Source: Fragum whitleyi (Eukaryota; Mollusca; Bivalvia; Cardiida; Cardiidae). From it: 64,000 nucleotides of DNA. Below the pieces are notes generated by a model. It searched no databases. It saw only the letters and a program-made list of their open reading frames with translations, and was not told the origin of the DNA. The stretch covers positions 39,417,692 to 39,481,691 of the forward strand of contig OX411549.1 of NCBI GenBank assembly GCA_948146395.1, in the 5' to 3' direction. Each line of letters begins with the position of its first letter. The stretch's first letter is position 1. The position numbers and the translations under genes are program-made. This document shows, piece after piece, positions 21,665 to 32,509 of the stretch.

Positions 21665-21911
21665 TTTGAGCCTGTGCGTGAGATTTCCAACAATTTCAAA
21701 TATGCGCAAAGCATAGACTCTGACCAGCCTGTGCATCCGCACAGTCTGACCAGAGTCTTCACTATGCGTATAGTGGAAAGATAAGGTCTCAACGTATCTT
21801 TAGGCCACCAGGTAACTTTATATTTACGGTATGTGACTGTCAATGCTAATAAATATTTGCACCTCACGGACGTTTCAAAGTGATGGAAATGTCACGCACA
21901 GGCTCATTTAT
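21665..21911. mobile_element. Family D TIR element, copy 2
   Basis: TTGAGCCTGTGCGTGAGATT and GGAAATGTCACGCACAGGCT are inverted ends. The palindromic core is CTGACCAGCCTGTGCATCC ..GCACAGTCTGACCAG, followed by CTTCACTATGCG. The best-preserved copy in this orientation. Confidence 0.85.
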
Positions 21912-22294
21912 AGACAAAGAAAGAGGTCCTGTTGCTATACGGAAGCGCATGTGTACTCCATAGATTCACGATTCGAGCGCATAAATATAAAGTGAAATCG
22001 TAATCCTTTCAAAATTTATTACTTTTTTCTTTGGCAGCTATTTTCTAAAGATAGTTTCGAAAATGCTTGGTTCTTGCAGTACATTAGGGTATTGGAGTGG
22101 GGGTGGATGATAACTGAATTGACTTAATTTTGTCTTTTAAAAGGACATCACTTCTCGATGCATGAATAATAATAAAAGTCTAGTCTAAGCCTTCGAAAGT
22201 TTGAAATATGAAATAAAACCACGGTCGTTGCCATTTACATGTATGGTTATTTGCTATTTCTGTCTTTTTTGACTCATTAATGAAATAATCTATT

Positions 22295-22420
22295 CAGCGT
22301 TCAGGATGAAAAAACGCTTGCGAACGTTTGGATATGGTATCCCACTTTGTACGTTGAAACACGTGCAAATTCGGATACAATTCACAAACGTTTCACGAAC
22401 ATTTTCAAACTGAACGCAAT
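22295..22420. repeat. Family B foldback, copy 4
   Basis: Bounded by CAGCGTTCAGGATGAAAAAA and CAAACTGAACGC. Centre TATCCCACTTTGTACG..ACGTGCAAATTCGGATAC is a degraded version of the family core. Confidence 0.65.
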
Positions 22421-22879
22421 GGTGGTTAAGGATTCGAGATGGTTCAAAGGACAGTTATAATCATTATAAGAGACAATTCACCGTGCTCTCGAAGAATTCT
22501 GGAAAATTTAGATAAAAAGGAGTGATAAATTAGAGAGCGTCCCCAAGGCAATCAGATGATTATATTGTGAACACAAAAGACTCGCAGATTCTCGTGCTTT
22601 ACAAAAGGAAGCTGTGAAGGAATTAGAGAGAGAATTTCTTCTTATGTTGAAATAATAATTCATTGTTTTGTATCTAAAATAGCTTGAGAATATGACATGA
22701 GTTCCAGAGGATAAATGTTTGCGAAACGCTTAATGTGCTCAGTACTAAACTAACAAACATAGAGGGGGATTTAACCACCACCGCCCCCATTTACGACTGG
22801 CATCAAGATCTTCTCCCTATCTTTTCACTCTTCTCACTGCACCTTTATTACTCTTGAACCATAGTCACTTTCTACTATA

Positions 22880-23689
22880 CTCAGTTCCAAAAGAAAGTTT
22901 GCACTTTTAAAATTCTAATATCTCGAAATTTACTAAATGTACCGTCACAAAATTTTGCATGACAAACCTCGACACCATTGATCTTCGATACTTTGAGAAA
23001 TAAGGCACACGTAACTCGTTGACTTTAAGCTATTAAAGGACCTTTGATTTCGAGTGATTTGCTTTTGTATCCCACAGTTGATGAATAAATATTTTGGAAT
23101 CTCATTCAGTTCAATTCTTCCTCCCAACTTTGTAATAAATTCACATCTGAATGACAATTGTACAATATTAAACAACGTGAGTTGACGTACAAATTTCGTG
23201 TGTGGGCGAAAATTAGCCTCGTACGAAAAAAATTGTCCATAACATTTAATTAGCATTTACACTCCAATAGAAATCGTATGTATCCGCTTGAGCTTTCTCT
23301 GTTACGTACAGACTTATTGTATAGCGCTATTGCACCGCTGCGATCTGACGTTATTGACAAATCAACGTAAACGTTGGCGCAGGTGTAACGTCTGTAGGTA
23401 AAATCAATCTTCTGTTTGGAAATGGTAGGGAGTCGCTAGTCAAACTAGGAAATACAATATAAGCTAATTTCTCTTTACCAGAAACGAAATACTAGGGACA
23501 ATCTCAACACCTTATGTGCTGAACAAGTGGCCAAAGTATATGCAACTTTTTTCGAAATCGGATTTCCTGCCTCGTTTAAAAAGGGTTATATGTAAAACAT
23601 GCAATAAATTATAAGCAAGAGTTCCTCCAACTTTGCGTAAAATGAGGAAAACTGAAAAATGAAACTGCAAACTTTCTTTTGGAACTAAG
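22880..23689. mobile_element. TA-flanked TIR element I1 (Tc1/mariner-like)
   Basis: TA|CTCAGTTCCAAAAGAAAGTT..GC at left and the inverted GCAAACTTTCTTTTGGAACTAAG|TA at right; 810 bp. The TA duplication and ~25-bp ends point to the Tc1/mariner superfamily. The inside has no intact transposase. A minus-strand frame of 103 codons (22945-23256) has no motif I recognise, so it is either a non-autonomous element or a decayed one. Confidence 0.75.
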
Positions 23690-24818
23690 TATATTTACAA
23701 TAATTCATGCTTTTTTTTCTAATGAATAATCTTATAATTATTGCAAGTAAATTTTCTATAACTAGAAAAGAACCTGTCCTCGATGCTCTGGGTATTGTAT
23801 AAGGACTACAATCTGTTCAAATTGAAGAATGCAAGCTTTGCACGTTTAGTAAAAGGAATGACTAAAAATTTCACTATGTTGGGAGAACTTGTGTCCAGAC
23901 CCCGTTGTTAAATATTTGCCTTATATCGTTTTTGTTTGTTATATTATATGTAAAATCATGTAAAAGCAAAAGAAAATATGTTTAACCCAAACAATGGTGA
24001 ATATCGTGTATATATATTTATTCGGTTACTGTTACTTTTGGTGTTCTTGCAACCATTTTTTTTCATTTTACATTATGTTTAAAATGAAATATCCGTTTCC
24101 CCAAGGGTCTTATTTATAGCAAGCGGTGTGGCAGTCCTTAAACGTGTTCAATTCTCATTTACCATTCAAAACATTTGCTTGAAACTAAGTACAGTTTAGA
24201 ACAAAGCAAAATTAACAAAGTAAGTGAGTTTAAAATGAAATTGATTGAGTGAAAGGGGCGGGCATTCAATGGTATTTGCGTTAGAAATTGGAAATATTCT
24301 ATTACTTCCCCTTGTTCAATACATTTAGCAATTGCTCCTCCAACTCATTCAATTTCATGTCGAAAGGATTAAAAAATCTTTTACCTTGGCAATTTCGCGA
24401 ATTTATGAATTGTGTTACCAAACGTCGGAAGTCGAGCGTGAAACCCAATTGTTTTTCTCTTGTTCCTAATGAATACCACAGTTATGAGAATGTTTGAGAC
24501 AATTTGATGTAATTGTTCATTTAGTTGAACATGCATCAAATAACTCTTCGTGTCATTTACGAATTCCCTGTCTAACAACCCGAATACCTTGAAGCTATTA
24601 TTCTATCTCCGGTGATAAGAATGAAAATAAAAATGCAATTGAAATTCTAGTCTCGTACAATTTTAATTTATCCATAATTTTTGCTGTTTATTTTTCTTCG
24701 TTTCCCTTTTTCAATATTTAAACCCGAATACGCTTTAAGCAAGACGTAGAAATTACAAGTCAGTTGTTGCCATTGAATTCTCCTAAATCTGATTTAAAAG
24801 CCTTGCGTTTCAGACATA
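23690..24818. other. Unassigned, with a weak family A-like scrap
   Basis: Around 24230-24365 TGAAATTGATTGAGTG, ATTCTATTACTTCC and CAACTCATTCAATTTCAT echo family A internal blocks, but no ends or hairpin can be found. Nothing else is recognisable. Confidence 0.35.
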
Positions 24819-25252
24819 CAATTAGTTACATCGAGAAATTGACATTCATCTCTATCAAAAGCATTCTAAATTGCTCACTTAGCGCTCCGTTCATTCATTC
24901 CAAACACTCACTCAAACCATTCAAAAACGCTCCAAACTCACTAAAAACCACAGCAATAACTTCGTTCAAAATAAAAAGGCTGGGGAAAAAATCGCGATTT
25001 CTCTGAATTAATTGAAATTATACGCTTTGGATTAGATCTTGAAGAAATAAGAAGCTATTTATAGAACATATATGCAATTTTTTAAAGGGGGGTAATTAAT
25101 ATCGCTAATTTTGTTCATCCTGAACAAAATTTGCGATATTGGATTACATACCATTGAATTCACTCAAAACTCGCTCCACAAACTCATTCAATTTCATTCC
25201 AAAATCGTTCCAAAATTATTCATCGTGTAAATTTCACGATGTTCTGTAACTG
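24819..25252 (-). mobile_element. Family A MITE copy 6
   Basis: TA|CAATTAGTTACATCGAGAAA at left, CACGATGTTCTGTAACTG|TA at right. Central hairpin (25086-25152) CGCTAATTTTGTTCA / TGAACAAAATTTGCG with apex TCC. An 80-codon frame at 24764-25006 is simply this element read through. Confidence 0.9.
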
Positions 25253-25807
25253 TAACATTTTGAGATGTAATAACAAAGGTTAACGAAAAGCTTAACTTCT
25301 TAAGAGGCTTTTTTTTTTAAAAAAAAGCAATGTTTAAATGGTTTTACATGTAAACCGATTCCAGAATGACTTATACGGAAAAGATGTGTCGGGCCTAAGG
25401 TCGAGTTCATTAAATACAGTAGTAGAAAAAGAATTCATATTTTATGAAGAGCATTTAAATTATAGCCCAAAAACCTAAATAAATGTGAAACTAAGGAACA
25501 ACAAAAATACAGCAATATTGATTCCACGGTGCAAGCAGAATACTAGATTTTCCAATAAAATCTGTACAAAAGAATATTTATCTGACATCCATAAAGATAG
25601 AGAAGAAGTCATAAAAGATTGCTTGTAAAATAGGGACTTAAAATCCATAAAATACTACAGAGCTTTTTGGACTCGTATGAAAACAAGAGGGCATTGGTGG
25701 TCCTAAATCGCTCACTCAAAAATCGTTTAACATAGGTTTCGCGAAAGGATGATGAATGGACACTAAGGTAAACAATGCTGTCGAATCTATAAAAATAAAA
25801 ATTCCTT

Positions 25808-26600
25808 TTGCCAATTTTCAGGTTGATCGAACATAAATTAAAAATGTCACATCTAGAGTGCTTACAAGGTTTTTCTAAGATTTCACCCCGTGAGCTAGTT
25901 TTTGACCCAATAGGACCCAATTTGAACTCGTCCAAGATTTTTATAGACAATCTTTCTGGCTAATGTTCAAGTTGGTCGGACAATAAAGAAATTTGGCCTC
26001 TAAAGTACACGCAAGATTTTTCTAAGATTTGACCTCGTCACCTATTTTTTTCCTATCCCAAATTGACCAATTAAGAACTTGTTTGGGATTTTATGAAGAG
26101 TATCATTCGTACCATTTTTTTTTTAAATTTATGGGTAAAAAATGTGGCATCTAGAGCACATAAAGGGTTTGTCTAAGATTTGATCCCGTGACCTAGTTTT
26201 TGACCCCAGCTAACTCAATTTGACACTGGACAAAGATTTAATCAATCGAATTATTCTGACTAAGTTTAAGGTTGAATAGACAAAAAGTGTTGCCTCTAGA
26301 GTCTATACGGGTTTTTTCTAAGATTTGATCTCGTGCCCTAGTTTTTAACCTCACTTGACCTAATTTTAATAACGTCTAAGATTTCAGCCAGACAATCATT
26401 CTGACCAATTTTGATGTTGATCGGGAAAATAAATGTATCCTCTTGAGTGCATACAAGATTTTGCTAAGTTTTGACCCCGTGAACATGTCCTTGACCCTAG
26501 TTGACCCAATTTCTAACTCGTCCTTGATTTCATCGAGGTAATGATTCTGACATTTTCAGGTTGATCGGGCAAAATGGTGGCCTTATAAATGTTGATGATA
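25808..26600 (+). repeat. Family G tandem array, five ~145-bp units
   Basis: Successive units begin near 25866, 26010, 26163, 26307 and 26455, each with TTTTTCTAAGATTTGACC-like, GTGACCTAGTTTTTGACC-like and AGGTTGATCGG-like blocks. The units are well diverged, so the array is old. I recognise the consensus as a repeat common in bivalve genomes. Noncoding. Confidence 0.8.
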
Positions 26601-26659
26601 CACGACACACAGATCTCAGATGAGCTCAAAATATGGACGTATAAATATATAATTCGTAC

Positions 26660-26790
26660 CTAGTGTATTGTATGAAAAAAATCTAATGAGGTTGGGGGAA
26701 TTGAAAATTGTCGAGGCTCTGCCGAGACAATTATCAATTCTCACAACCGAATTAGATATTTTTTCAAACAACACACTAATTACGTATTAT
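26660..26790. repeat. Hairpin E5 with CGAGGCTCTGCCGAG apex
   Basis: AAAAATCTAAT.GGTTG.GG pairs with CC.CAACC.GAATTAGATATTTTT, and outer CTAGTGTATTGT with ACAACACACTA. The stem sequence is unrelated to family E, but the apex has the same form. Confidence 0.75.
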
Positions 26791-27009
26791 ATTTATCTTA
26801 TAACCTCTATTTGTGTTCTTTTCGTCGATGTTTCTAACTGAAATGCAAGTTTCTAAAAATAACCGCATTATATCATTGTTCTAAAAATAACTACATCGTG
26901 TATGTGATAACATAAAAAATATTATAGATCTATGGGATATATCTCTCGGATATTTGTATAGTTAAAAGATAATTGGAAAATACTTCAAATTCTAGTGGAT
27001 CAGTAGAAC

Positions 27010-27228
27010 AAACAAGGGGGGGGGGGGGGGGGGCAGAATGGCCATAAACTGCCTAATTGTTGAAGAGGATATATTATTTCAAGAATTCATTTAGTTATAA
27101 TAAACCCTGCCCGACCATTCATTACTGCGAAATCTCAAAATAAGCCCCACTAAGCATCGCCCATACTAATGGGCCAATCAAAATTTGGCGAACAATTTTT
27201 GAAAAGGGTAACCAAAGGAACATTGTAA
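27010..27228 (+). mobile_element. Family F copy 2, truncated, with poly-G expansion
   Basis: ACAAG is followed by 18 G (27016-27033) and CAGAATGGCCATAAACTGCC; full copies have only GAGGG at that spot. It continues through CCTAATTGTTGAAGAGGA and GGGCCAATCAAAATTTGGCG, then stops at GGAACATT where repeat H begins. Confidence 0.75.
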
Positions 27229-27229
27229 C

Positions 27230-27871
27230 ACAGTCGTATCCCTGGTACAATGTAGTAAAAAAAAGTGTCCTGTGTAGAAGCATGCAAGATGGCGGACGTA
27301 AACAATAATAACGTGTAAGTAAATATTCAATATAAAAAAAGGTTTATTTTACTGGTGGTATTTAACAATAGTCATTGTAACCAACATAAAATGTCCGATT
27401 TTCTAATTTTTCCCTTTGATTTCTCCTGATGCCTACTACAGAACTTGGATTAAACCGATAAAGTTGGGTAATTAGCAAAAACCGAAATTGAAGCGGTGAT
27501 CGCAAGATTCATTCCAGAATATTGGATTAATTACAAACATATTCACCAATTTCAAACGACCTATCGTAAGCCCAAACCCCCACAAACCACTCCGATTTTT
27601 GACAGCTCTATAAAAGCATGGTGGAAAGTGAAATTTTTAGTTTTTGTAATAGGACCAGTGTAGCAACAGGCCGTGTTTTCATTGGTACAGTGGATATACA
27701 AAGGTTTTGGTGCGATTTCGAACCAGTGGAGATACATTTTTGGAAACTGTGTAGACACATGGTTTGTAACCGTGTAGAACAAGCACGACGTTTAGTAAAT
27801 AACGACTGTCGGTATGTTTTGAAAGAAGCCGAATTATTATTTAGAATAGTGACATAAGGGAAATATACACA
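27230..27871 (+). repeat. Repeat H copy 1 (~640 bp)
   Basis: Collinear with 62319-62963: CACAGTCGTATCCCTGGTAC, AAGCATGCAAGATGGCGGAC, AATGTCCGATTTTCT, GCGGTGATCGCAAG, CGTAAGCCCAAACCCCCACA, CACATGGTTTG.AACCGTGTAG and TACATAAGGGAAATAT-like end. Near the start CAAGATGGCGGAC fits a YY1-type initiator, and the short frame it opens runs to an AACGT|GTAAGTAA donor-like site. No inverted ends are seen. It could be a dispersed copy of a gene's 5' end or a TE of unknown class. Confidence 0.7.
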
Positions 27872-27942
27872 TATACATATACTACATATATACTATATAC
27901 TACATATTCATACAACCTACATTCGATGTCTGTTGGAGGTTA

Positions 27943-28378
27943 CAGTTAATTACATCGTGAAATTGACATTTAACTCATTCAAAATCATTCTAAATCGATC
28001 ACTCAGCGCTCCATTCATTCATTCCAGACACGCACTCAAACCATTCACAAACGCTCCAAACTCACTGAAAATCATATAACAAGAACTTCGTTCAAAATAA
28101 TTATATCTAGGAAAAATATCGGGATTTCACTTATAATGGAAATTGTAAGCGTCTGATAGGTTCTTGAAGAAAAAGGAAGCTATCTAATGAACTTGTATGC
28201 ATATTTTATTAAAGGGAGGTAATCAAAATTGCTAATTTTGTTCATCCTGAACAAAATTTGCAATACTGGATTACCTCCCATTAAATTCACTCAAACGTCG
28301 CTCCACACACTCATTCAATTTCATTCCTAAATCATTCCATTATCATTCATCTTGTCAATTTCACGATGTTGTTAACTG
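27943..28378 (-). mobile_element. Family A MITE copy 7, best-preserved reverse copy
   Basis: TA|CAGTTAATTACATCGTGAAA and TTTCACGATGTTGTTAACTG|TA. Hairpin at 28213-28280 with complete GGGAGGTAAT / ATTACCTCCC outer arms and apex TCC. 436 bp. Confidence 0.95.
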
Positions 28379-28379
28379 T

Positions 28380-29785
28380 ATGCGAATACATGTAACTTTC
28401 TGAATGGCATGCGACGATGTAACCTTGTATGAATGCACTAAAATCCATCTGATTTCGAGAGAATCACAGTTGAGCCTAAAATTGCCTGTGTGGTCATCAG
28501 AGGGTTGGGATATTTTTGATTACTGTTTTGTTAAGAAGAAATTGTCCTGTATTATCTAGGGGATTTGGACCACAAATTTTGTCTCGAATATAAAGCACAG
28601 AAAATTGTCCGGGCGATTTGACTCTTATCTGCAGACGTTTCTTGATTCCTAATGATTCCACGTTTATCCATCACGAACACATGGAATCATTGAAAATGTC
28701 ACATACATGCCCATATCGTAAGGGTCTAGGATATTTGATGTGAAATTGCTTGCTGTTATCTGACTGGTTGTTCTAAATTCGGTTTAGTGCATATCTTCAA
28801 ACACAGTAAAAATCCCTATCAGGCTGTGCAATCTTTTAGAATGATCGGATTCTTTAATTTACGCATATTTACATCATTTTGAAATATCACCTGTATTAAG
28901 CAAGTACCTGTCTTAAGCAAGCACTTTCTTATGTCCTTTGGGTGCTTTCTTAAGACATGTTTGACTGTACTTTGCATAACCATTAGACCGAGTTTAGGCT
29001 TATAATTCCTCCTTCAGAGCCCCCATCTTAATCCACGCACTAAATACTTCACCGGATATTGTTTGGTACATTTTTAAGGCGGACGCAGACGCTTCGTTGT
29101 CTTGGACACAGATCCAAACCTGTGCTCAGGACAAAAATCGAAACGTTTCGCAAATTTAATCCCGCTTTGCACGTGAATCCGGAACACGGAGCTGTAATTA
29201 ACCGACGATATACCTTTTCAAATTCGATTCTTACTCTCAGGGTAGTGAAAGTAAGGGACTTGAGGGAGATATATTCCAATTTTCTCGAGAAAATCTCTGT
29301 CGACTCCCTGGTGTGCAATTTTACGCCCTTATAAATCGAGAAATAAAACAAGACAATATAGAAATGTGTTCAGCACCTTTCCTCAATTAGATATCTAGAT
29401 CGAACGGCACAAATATATGAGAAGTGCAATGTATCATCTAAATAAATGAAACTACTTTAGATGTGCTCTGATCATGACAATAAAATTCCAAAGACCCTGT
29501 CTTTTTTTCTTACACAGGTCTTTGTGCTACTTTCTTAAAACAACTTTCTACATACAGTGTCTTATTAAAGACTAGCATCAAGTCATAAATTACATTGATG
29601 TCGGATAGCAAGTTATGAAAATCAAAATCGAAAAGCAAGTCAAAGTCATTCTTTATAATGTACACAAAGTCATCAACATTACATTCAAAAACTGAGAAGT
29701 CATACATATTACTTTTAGAATAAACAGCAAATTATATACGTGTATGTTACTATCACGGAATGTAATCCAGACAATCTAAGTTTTT
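28380..29785. other. Mostly unassigned; family B half copy
   Basis: 29119-29176 (CTGTGCTCAGGACAAAAATC ..AAACGTTTCGC..ATCCCGCTTTGCACG) is the left half of a family B foldback. A minus-strand frame at 29510-29707 is Asp/Phe-rich and unrecognised. Nothing else stands out. Confidence 0.4.
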
Positions 29786-29930
29786 AAGGTAGTGGACCCG
29801 TAATATTTTCGTAACGTTTTGGAAGTATTGAACTTTAAGTGTTAACCGAGGTTTCCATTTGGTTTTCATTCGGAAACCTCGGTCGACATTGTGAAAGTTC
29901 ATGAGTTCCGAAACGTAATGGACACGCCTG
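29786..29930. mobile_element. Family J hairpin, copy 1
   Basis: Outer arms GTAGTGGACCCGTAATATTT and CGAAACGTAATGGACACGCC. Inner stem AACCGAGGTTTCC / GGAAACCTCGGTCG with GAACTTTAAGTG / TTGTGAAAGTTC. It matches 32281-32450 and 58398-58557. Confidence 0.8.
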
Positions 29931-30038
29931 ATATTTTCGAAAAAGAGCTAACATTTACGAAAATAATTATATCGATGTTTTGGATGATGGTATGTTGATA
30001 AACACAGATATCGAGTTTCTAATAAATTACTTAGATAT

Positions 30039-30302
30039 ATGTGACCCGTCACGCGAAAAAGGACCATCTGGGCAATGCGTAAAGTGTCGACCCTAGTCAG
30101 ACTGCGCGGATTGCGCAGACTGATTAGGGTCGAAACTTTTCGCAATGTGCTAATTTTCTGAATCTAGAATGATTAATCTACCTTCCAGTGAAAGAATTTT
30201 TGAAATGCGACCTCTGGTTGTCATGTACTAGAATCAATCTCTTTTTCAAGTATCTATTTAACAGAGTTCCCGGGTGGTCCCTTTTCGCGTGACGGGTCAC
30301 AT
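30039..30302 (+). mobile_element. Family C TIR element, copy 4 (intact ends)
   Basis: TA|TGTGACCCGTCACGCGAAAA at left and TCCCTTTTCGCGTGACGGGT CACA|TA at right, a near-perfect ~28-bp inverted pair with a possible TA duplication. The core is GTCAGACTGCGCGGATTGCG ..CAGACTGATTAGGGTCGA. 264 bp, no coding capacity. Confidence 0.9.
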
Positions 30303-30438
30303 ATGTAATAATAGCGGAATGGCTAAGGTTACAGTAGGCCTGCCTATACGACATTATGCCAAATGCCAAAAAACAACGCCACCACTAACGTCAACGATAT
30401 TCATGAATGCTGTTAGTGTGACAATGATAAAGTCACGG

Positions 30439-30907
30439 TGTTCTAAAACAGTCTAGTTCACCCATCCCACACAAATCCACCTACGAAATACACATACGAA
30501 GAATAAATTTCGGAAAACACTGTGGAAAATAGGGTTCTAAAACAGCCTAGTTCACCCATCCCACACAAATCCACCTACGAAATACACATTCGAAGAATAA
30601 ATTTCGGAAAACATGGTGGAAAATAGGGTTCTAATACAGCCTAGTTCACCCATCCCACACAAATCCACCTACGAAATACACATACGAAGAATAAATTTCG
30701 GAAAACATTGTGGAAAATAGGGTTCAAAACAGCCTAGTTTACCCATCCCACACAAATCCACCTATGAAATACACATACGAAGAATAAATTTCGGAAAACA
30801 TGGTGGAAAATAGGGTTCAAAACAGCCTAGTTTACCCATCCCACACAAATCCACCTACGAAATACACATACGAAGAATAAATTTCGGAAAACATGGTGGA
30901 AAATAGT
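30439..30907 (+). repeat. Minisatellite, five ~94-bp units
   Basis: Units start at about 30439, 30533, 30628, 30722 and 30815. Each reads GTTC(T)AAAACAGCCTAGTT, CACCCATCCCACACAAATCC, CGAAATACACATACGAAGAA and ATTTCGGAAAACATGGTGGA. Differences between units are few, indicating recent expansion. Confidence 0.95.
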
Positions 30908-31063
30908 GCCTAATGAAACTGCTTTCTTTATTGTCCACAATGTTTTCCTTCATAAAGAGGTTATTATTTTTGGAGTTTTATCTACTAAAAATGCCCAATG
31001 CATCCTCTTATATTTTGGAAAGGGTTAAAAAGTAAATTATCTTTATTCCATTTCAAAAATCTT

Positions 31064-31133
31064 AGTGTTCCGGGTTCCATCCCCGACGGCGGCTCATATT
31101 CTTTCCGAGATTTTTCTCCAAACAAAGGTTGGA
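31064..31133 (+). mobile_element. SINE K1 copy a, 5' part
   Basis: CGGGTTCCATCCCCGACGGC carries the pol III B box and is followed by GGCTCATATTCTTTCCGA, as in the complete K1 at 57568. The element is split by MITE A8, and its 3' part resumes near 31441. Confidence 0.7.
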
Positions 31134-31135
31134 TA

Positions 31136-31440
31136 CAGTTAGTTGCAACGTGAAATTGACATTCATCTCAATCCATTCTAATTAGCTCACTCAGTGCACA
31201 ATTTATTCATTCCAAACGCCCACCCAAATCATAAAAAATGCTCAAAAAAGCTAAAAAATATAAGACCAACAACTTCCTTCAAAATGAATAAAGCAAGAAC
31301 ACAATCGCGATTTCACCGATATAAATGAAATTATAATTGTCTGATTGGTTCTTTAAGAGAAAGGAAGATATTTATAGAACTTCCATGTTTATTCTATTAA
31401 AGGGAGGTAAAACATTTCGCTAATTTTGTTCATTCTTCAT
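31136..31440 (-). mobile_element. Family A MITE copy 8, truncated, inside SINE K1a
   Basis: TA|CAGTTAGTTGCAACGTGAAA start and internal blocks are normal up to GGGAGGTAAAACATTTCGCT AATTTTGTTCAT, i.e. the left arm of the central hairpin. The whole right half is missing. Confidence 0.85.
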
Positions 31441-31575
31441 ATTAGATTCGAAATGGATGTAAATGTCAAACATTTACCATTGAGAGAAATTTATAAATCC
31501 ATGGTAAGGTGCCCTATCATCTGCGATATGACTGAAAAGTTGTTTAAAGCGGCGCTTTATCCCAGTCAAACTTAA
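31441..31575 (+). mobile_element. SINE K1 copy a, 3' part
   Basis: CATTGAGAGAAATTTATAAA, AAGGTGCCCTATCATCTGCG and ATATGACTGAAAAGTTGTTT AAAGCGGCG match the K1 body and 3' end. Confidence 0.65.
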
Positions 31576-31989
31576 CAAATTCATTACAATATTTTCAGCG
31601 TTCTTTTCGAATGCCATTAAAGTGACTCTTATTCGGTTGTTCCTGCATCAACAAGACTATGATTATGTCATAAAATAGAGATGTTGGTGAGATTTATTTC
31701 ACCATTTGCTTAGAAATATGGGTCAACTCCAAGGCAAGAATTTTCTCTAGTTCTCCTGATATTCGCATTATCTCTTCATTTAGTCCCGTAAACCTAAGTT
31801 GGGATGAGCTGCTAGGGGATCGCAAAATATGTCGTGATGTACGTAAGTACTGATGAGAGAAACTTCAGGAATCTATGTTTATGTGTTCAAGCAATAGCGA
31901 CTGAAAACCGTTAAAGGCGGGGTTAAATCCAATTCACCCAAACAAACAAACTACACTATATCATTTTCATACTGTAAACTTTACTGATG

Positions 31990-32135
31990 GAATATATCCA
32001 GACAGACAAACAGACAGACAGATACAGAGACGGAGACATAGACAGAGACACAGAGACACAGACCCAGAGGCAGGCAAAAAGCGACAGAGAAACAGGCAGA
32101 CAGAAAGGCAGAGACAGATAAAAGGAGACAAAAAC
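31990..32135 (+). repeat. Imperfect (CAGA)n microsatellite
   Basis: Purine-rich CAGA / CAGAGA units interrupted by other bases. Minus-strand Ser/Leu/Cys-rich frames across it are artefacts. Confidence 0.9.
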
Positions 32136-32280
32136 ACACAATTGAATTGTACGGGGCTACTTGAAAAAAAGTTTTTTAAAATCAATTCATAGGTTTGAAG
32201 CTTAGGACAAAAATTCAACATTGATTTCCGATTTTGAATCTTCTTATCTTCATTTTGAACGAAAAACGCTTAATTCAGAT

Positions 32281-32450
32281 GAAGTTACGGGTAACGGACT
32301 CGTGAAATGGTAATTTATTTCCGCAATGTTTCGGAAGTAATGGACTTAAACAATTTTTACCGAGGTTTCCTAATGATTTCATTAGGAAACCACGTTTAAC
32401 ATTCTGAACGATCTTGCTTTCCGAAATGCTGCGGAGCCATTACGGTTCAA
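32281..32450. mobile_element. Family J hairpin, copy 2
   Basis: TTACCGAGGTTTCCTAATGA / TCATTAGGAAACCACG inner stem, with CCGCAATGTTTCGGAAGTAA and TTTCCGAAATGCTGCGG further out. The outermost arms are eroded. Confidence 0.75.
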
Positions 32451-32509
32451 CTTCCTTCAGTCGTTGTCTTAAAACTTTTTATATACCGTCTGGATGTTTT
32501 GTAAATATA

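Noticed and set aside
22945..23256. Transposase remnant in element I1
   Set aside because: The 103-codon minus frame shows no helix-turn-helix or DDE/D pattern that I can identify, so calling it a transposase would be a guess.
29059..29351. Sense/antisense frames of 91 and 100 codons
   Set aside because: They overlap a half family B foldback and have no independent coding evidence.
30439..30907. CRISPR array
   Set aside because: The whole 94-bp unit is conserved with no variable spacers, and the context is a eukaryotic repeat-rich region.
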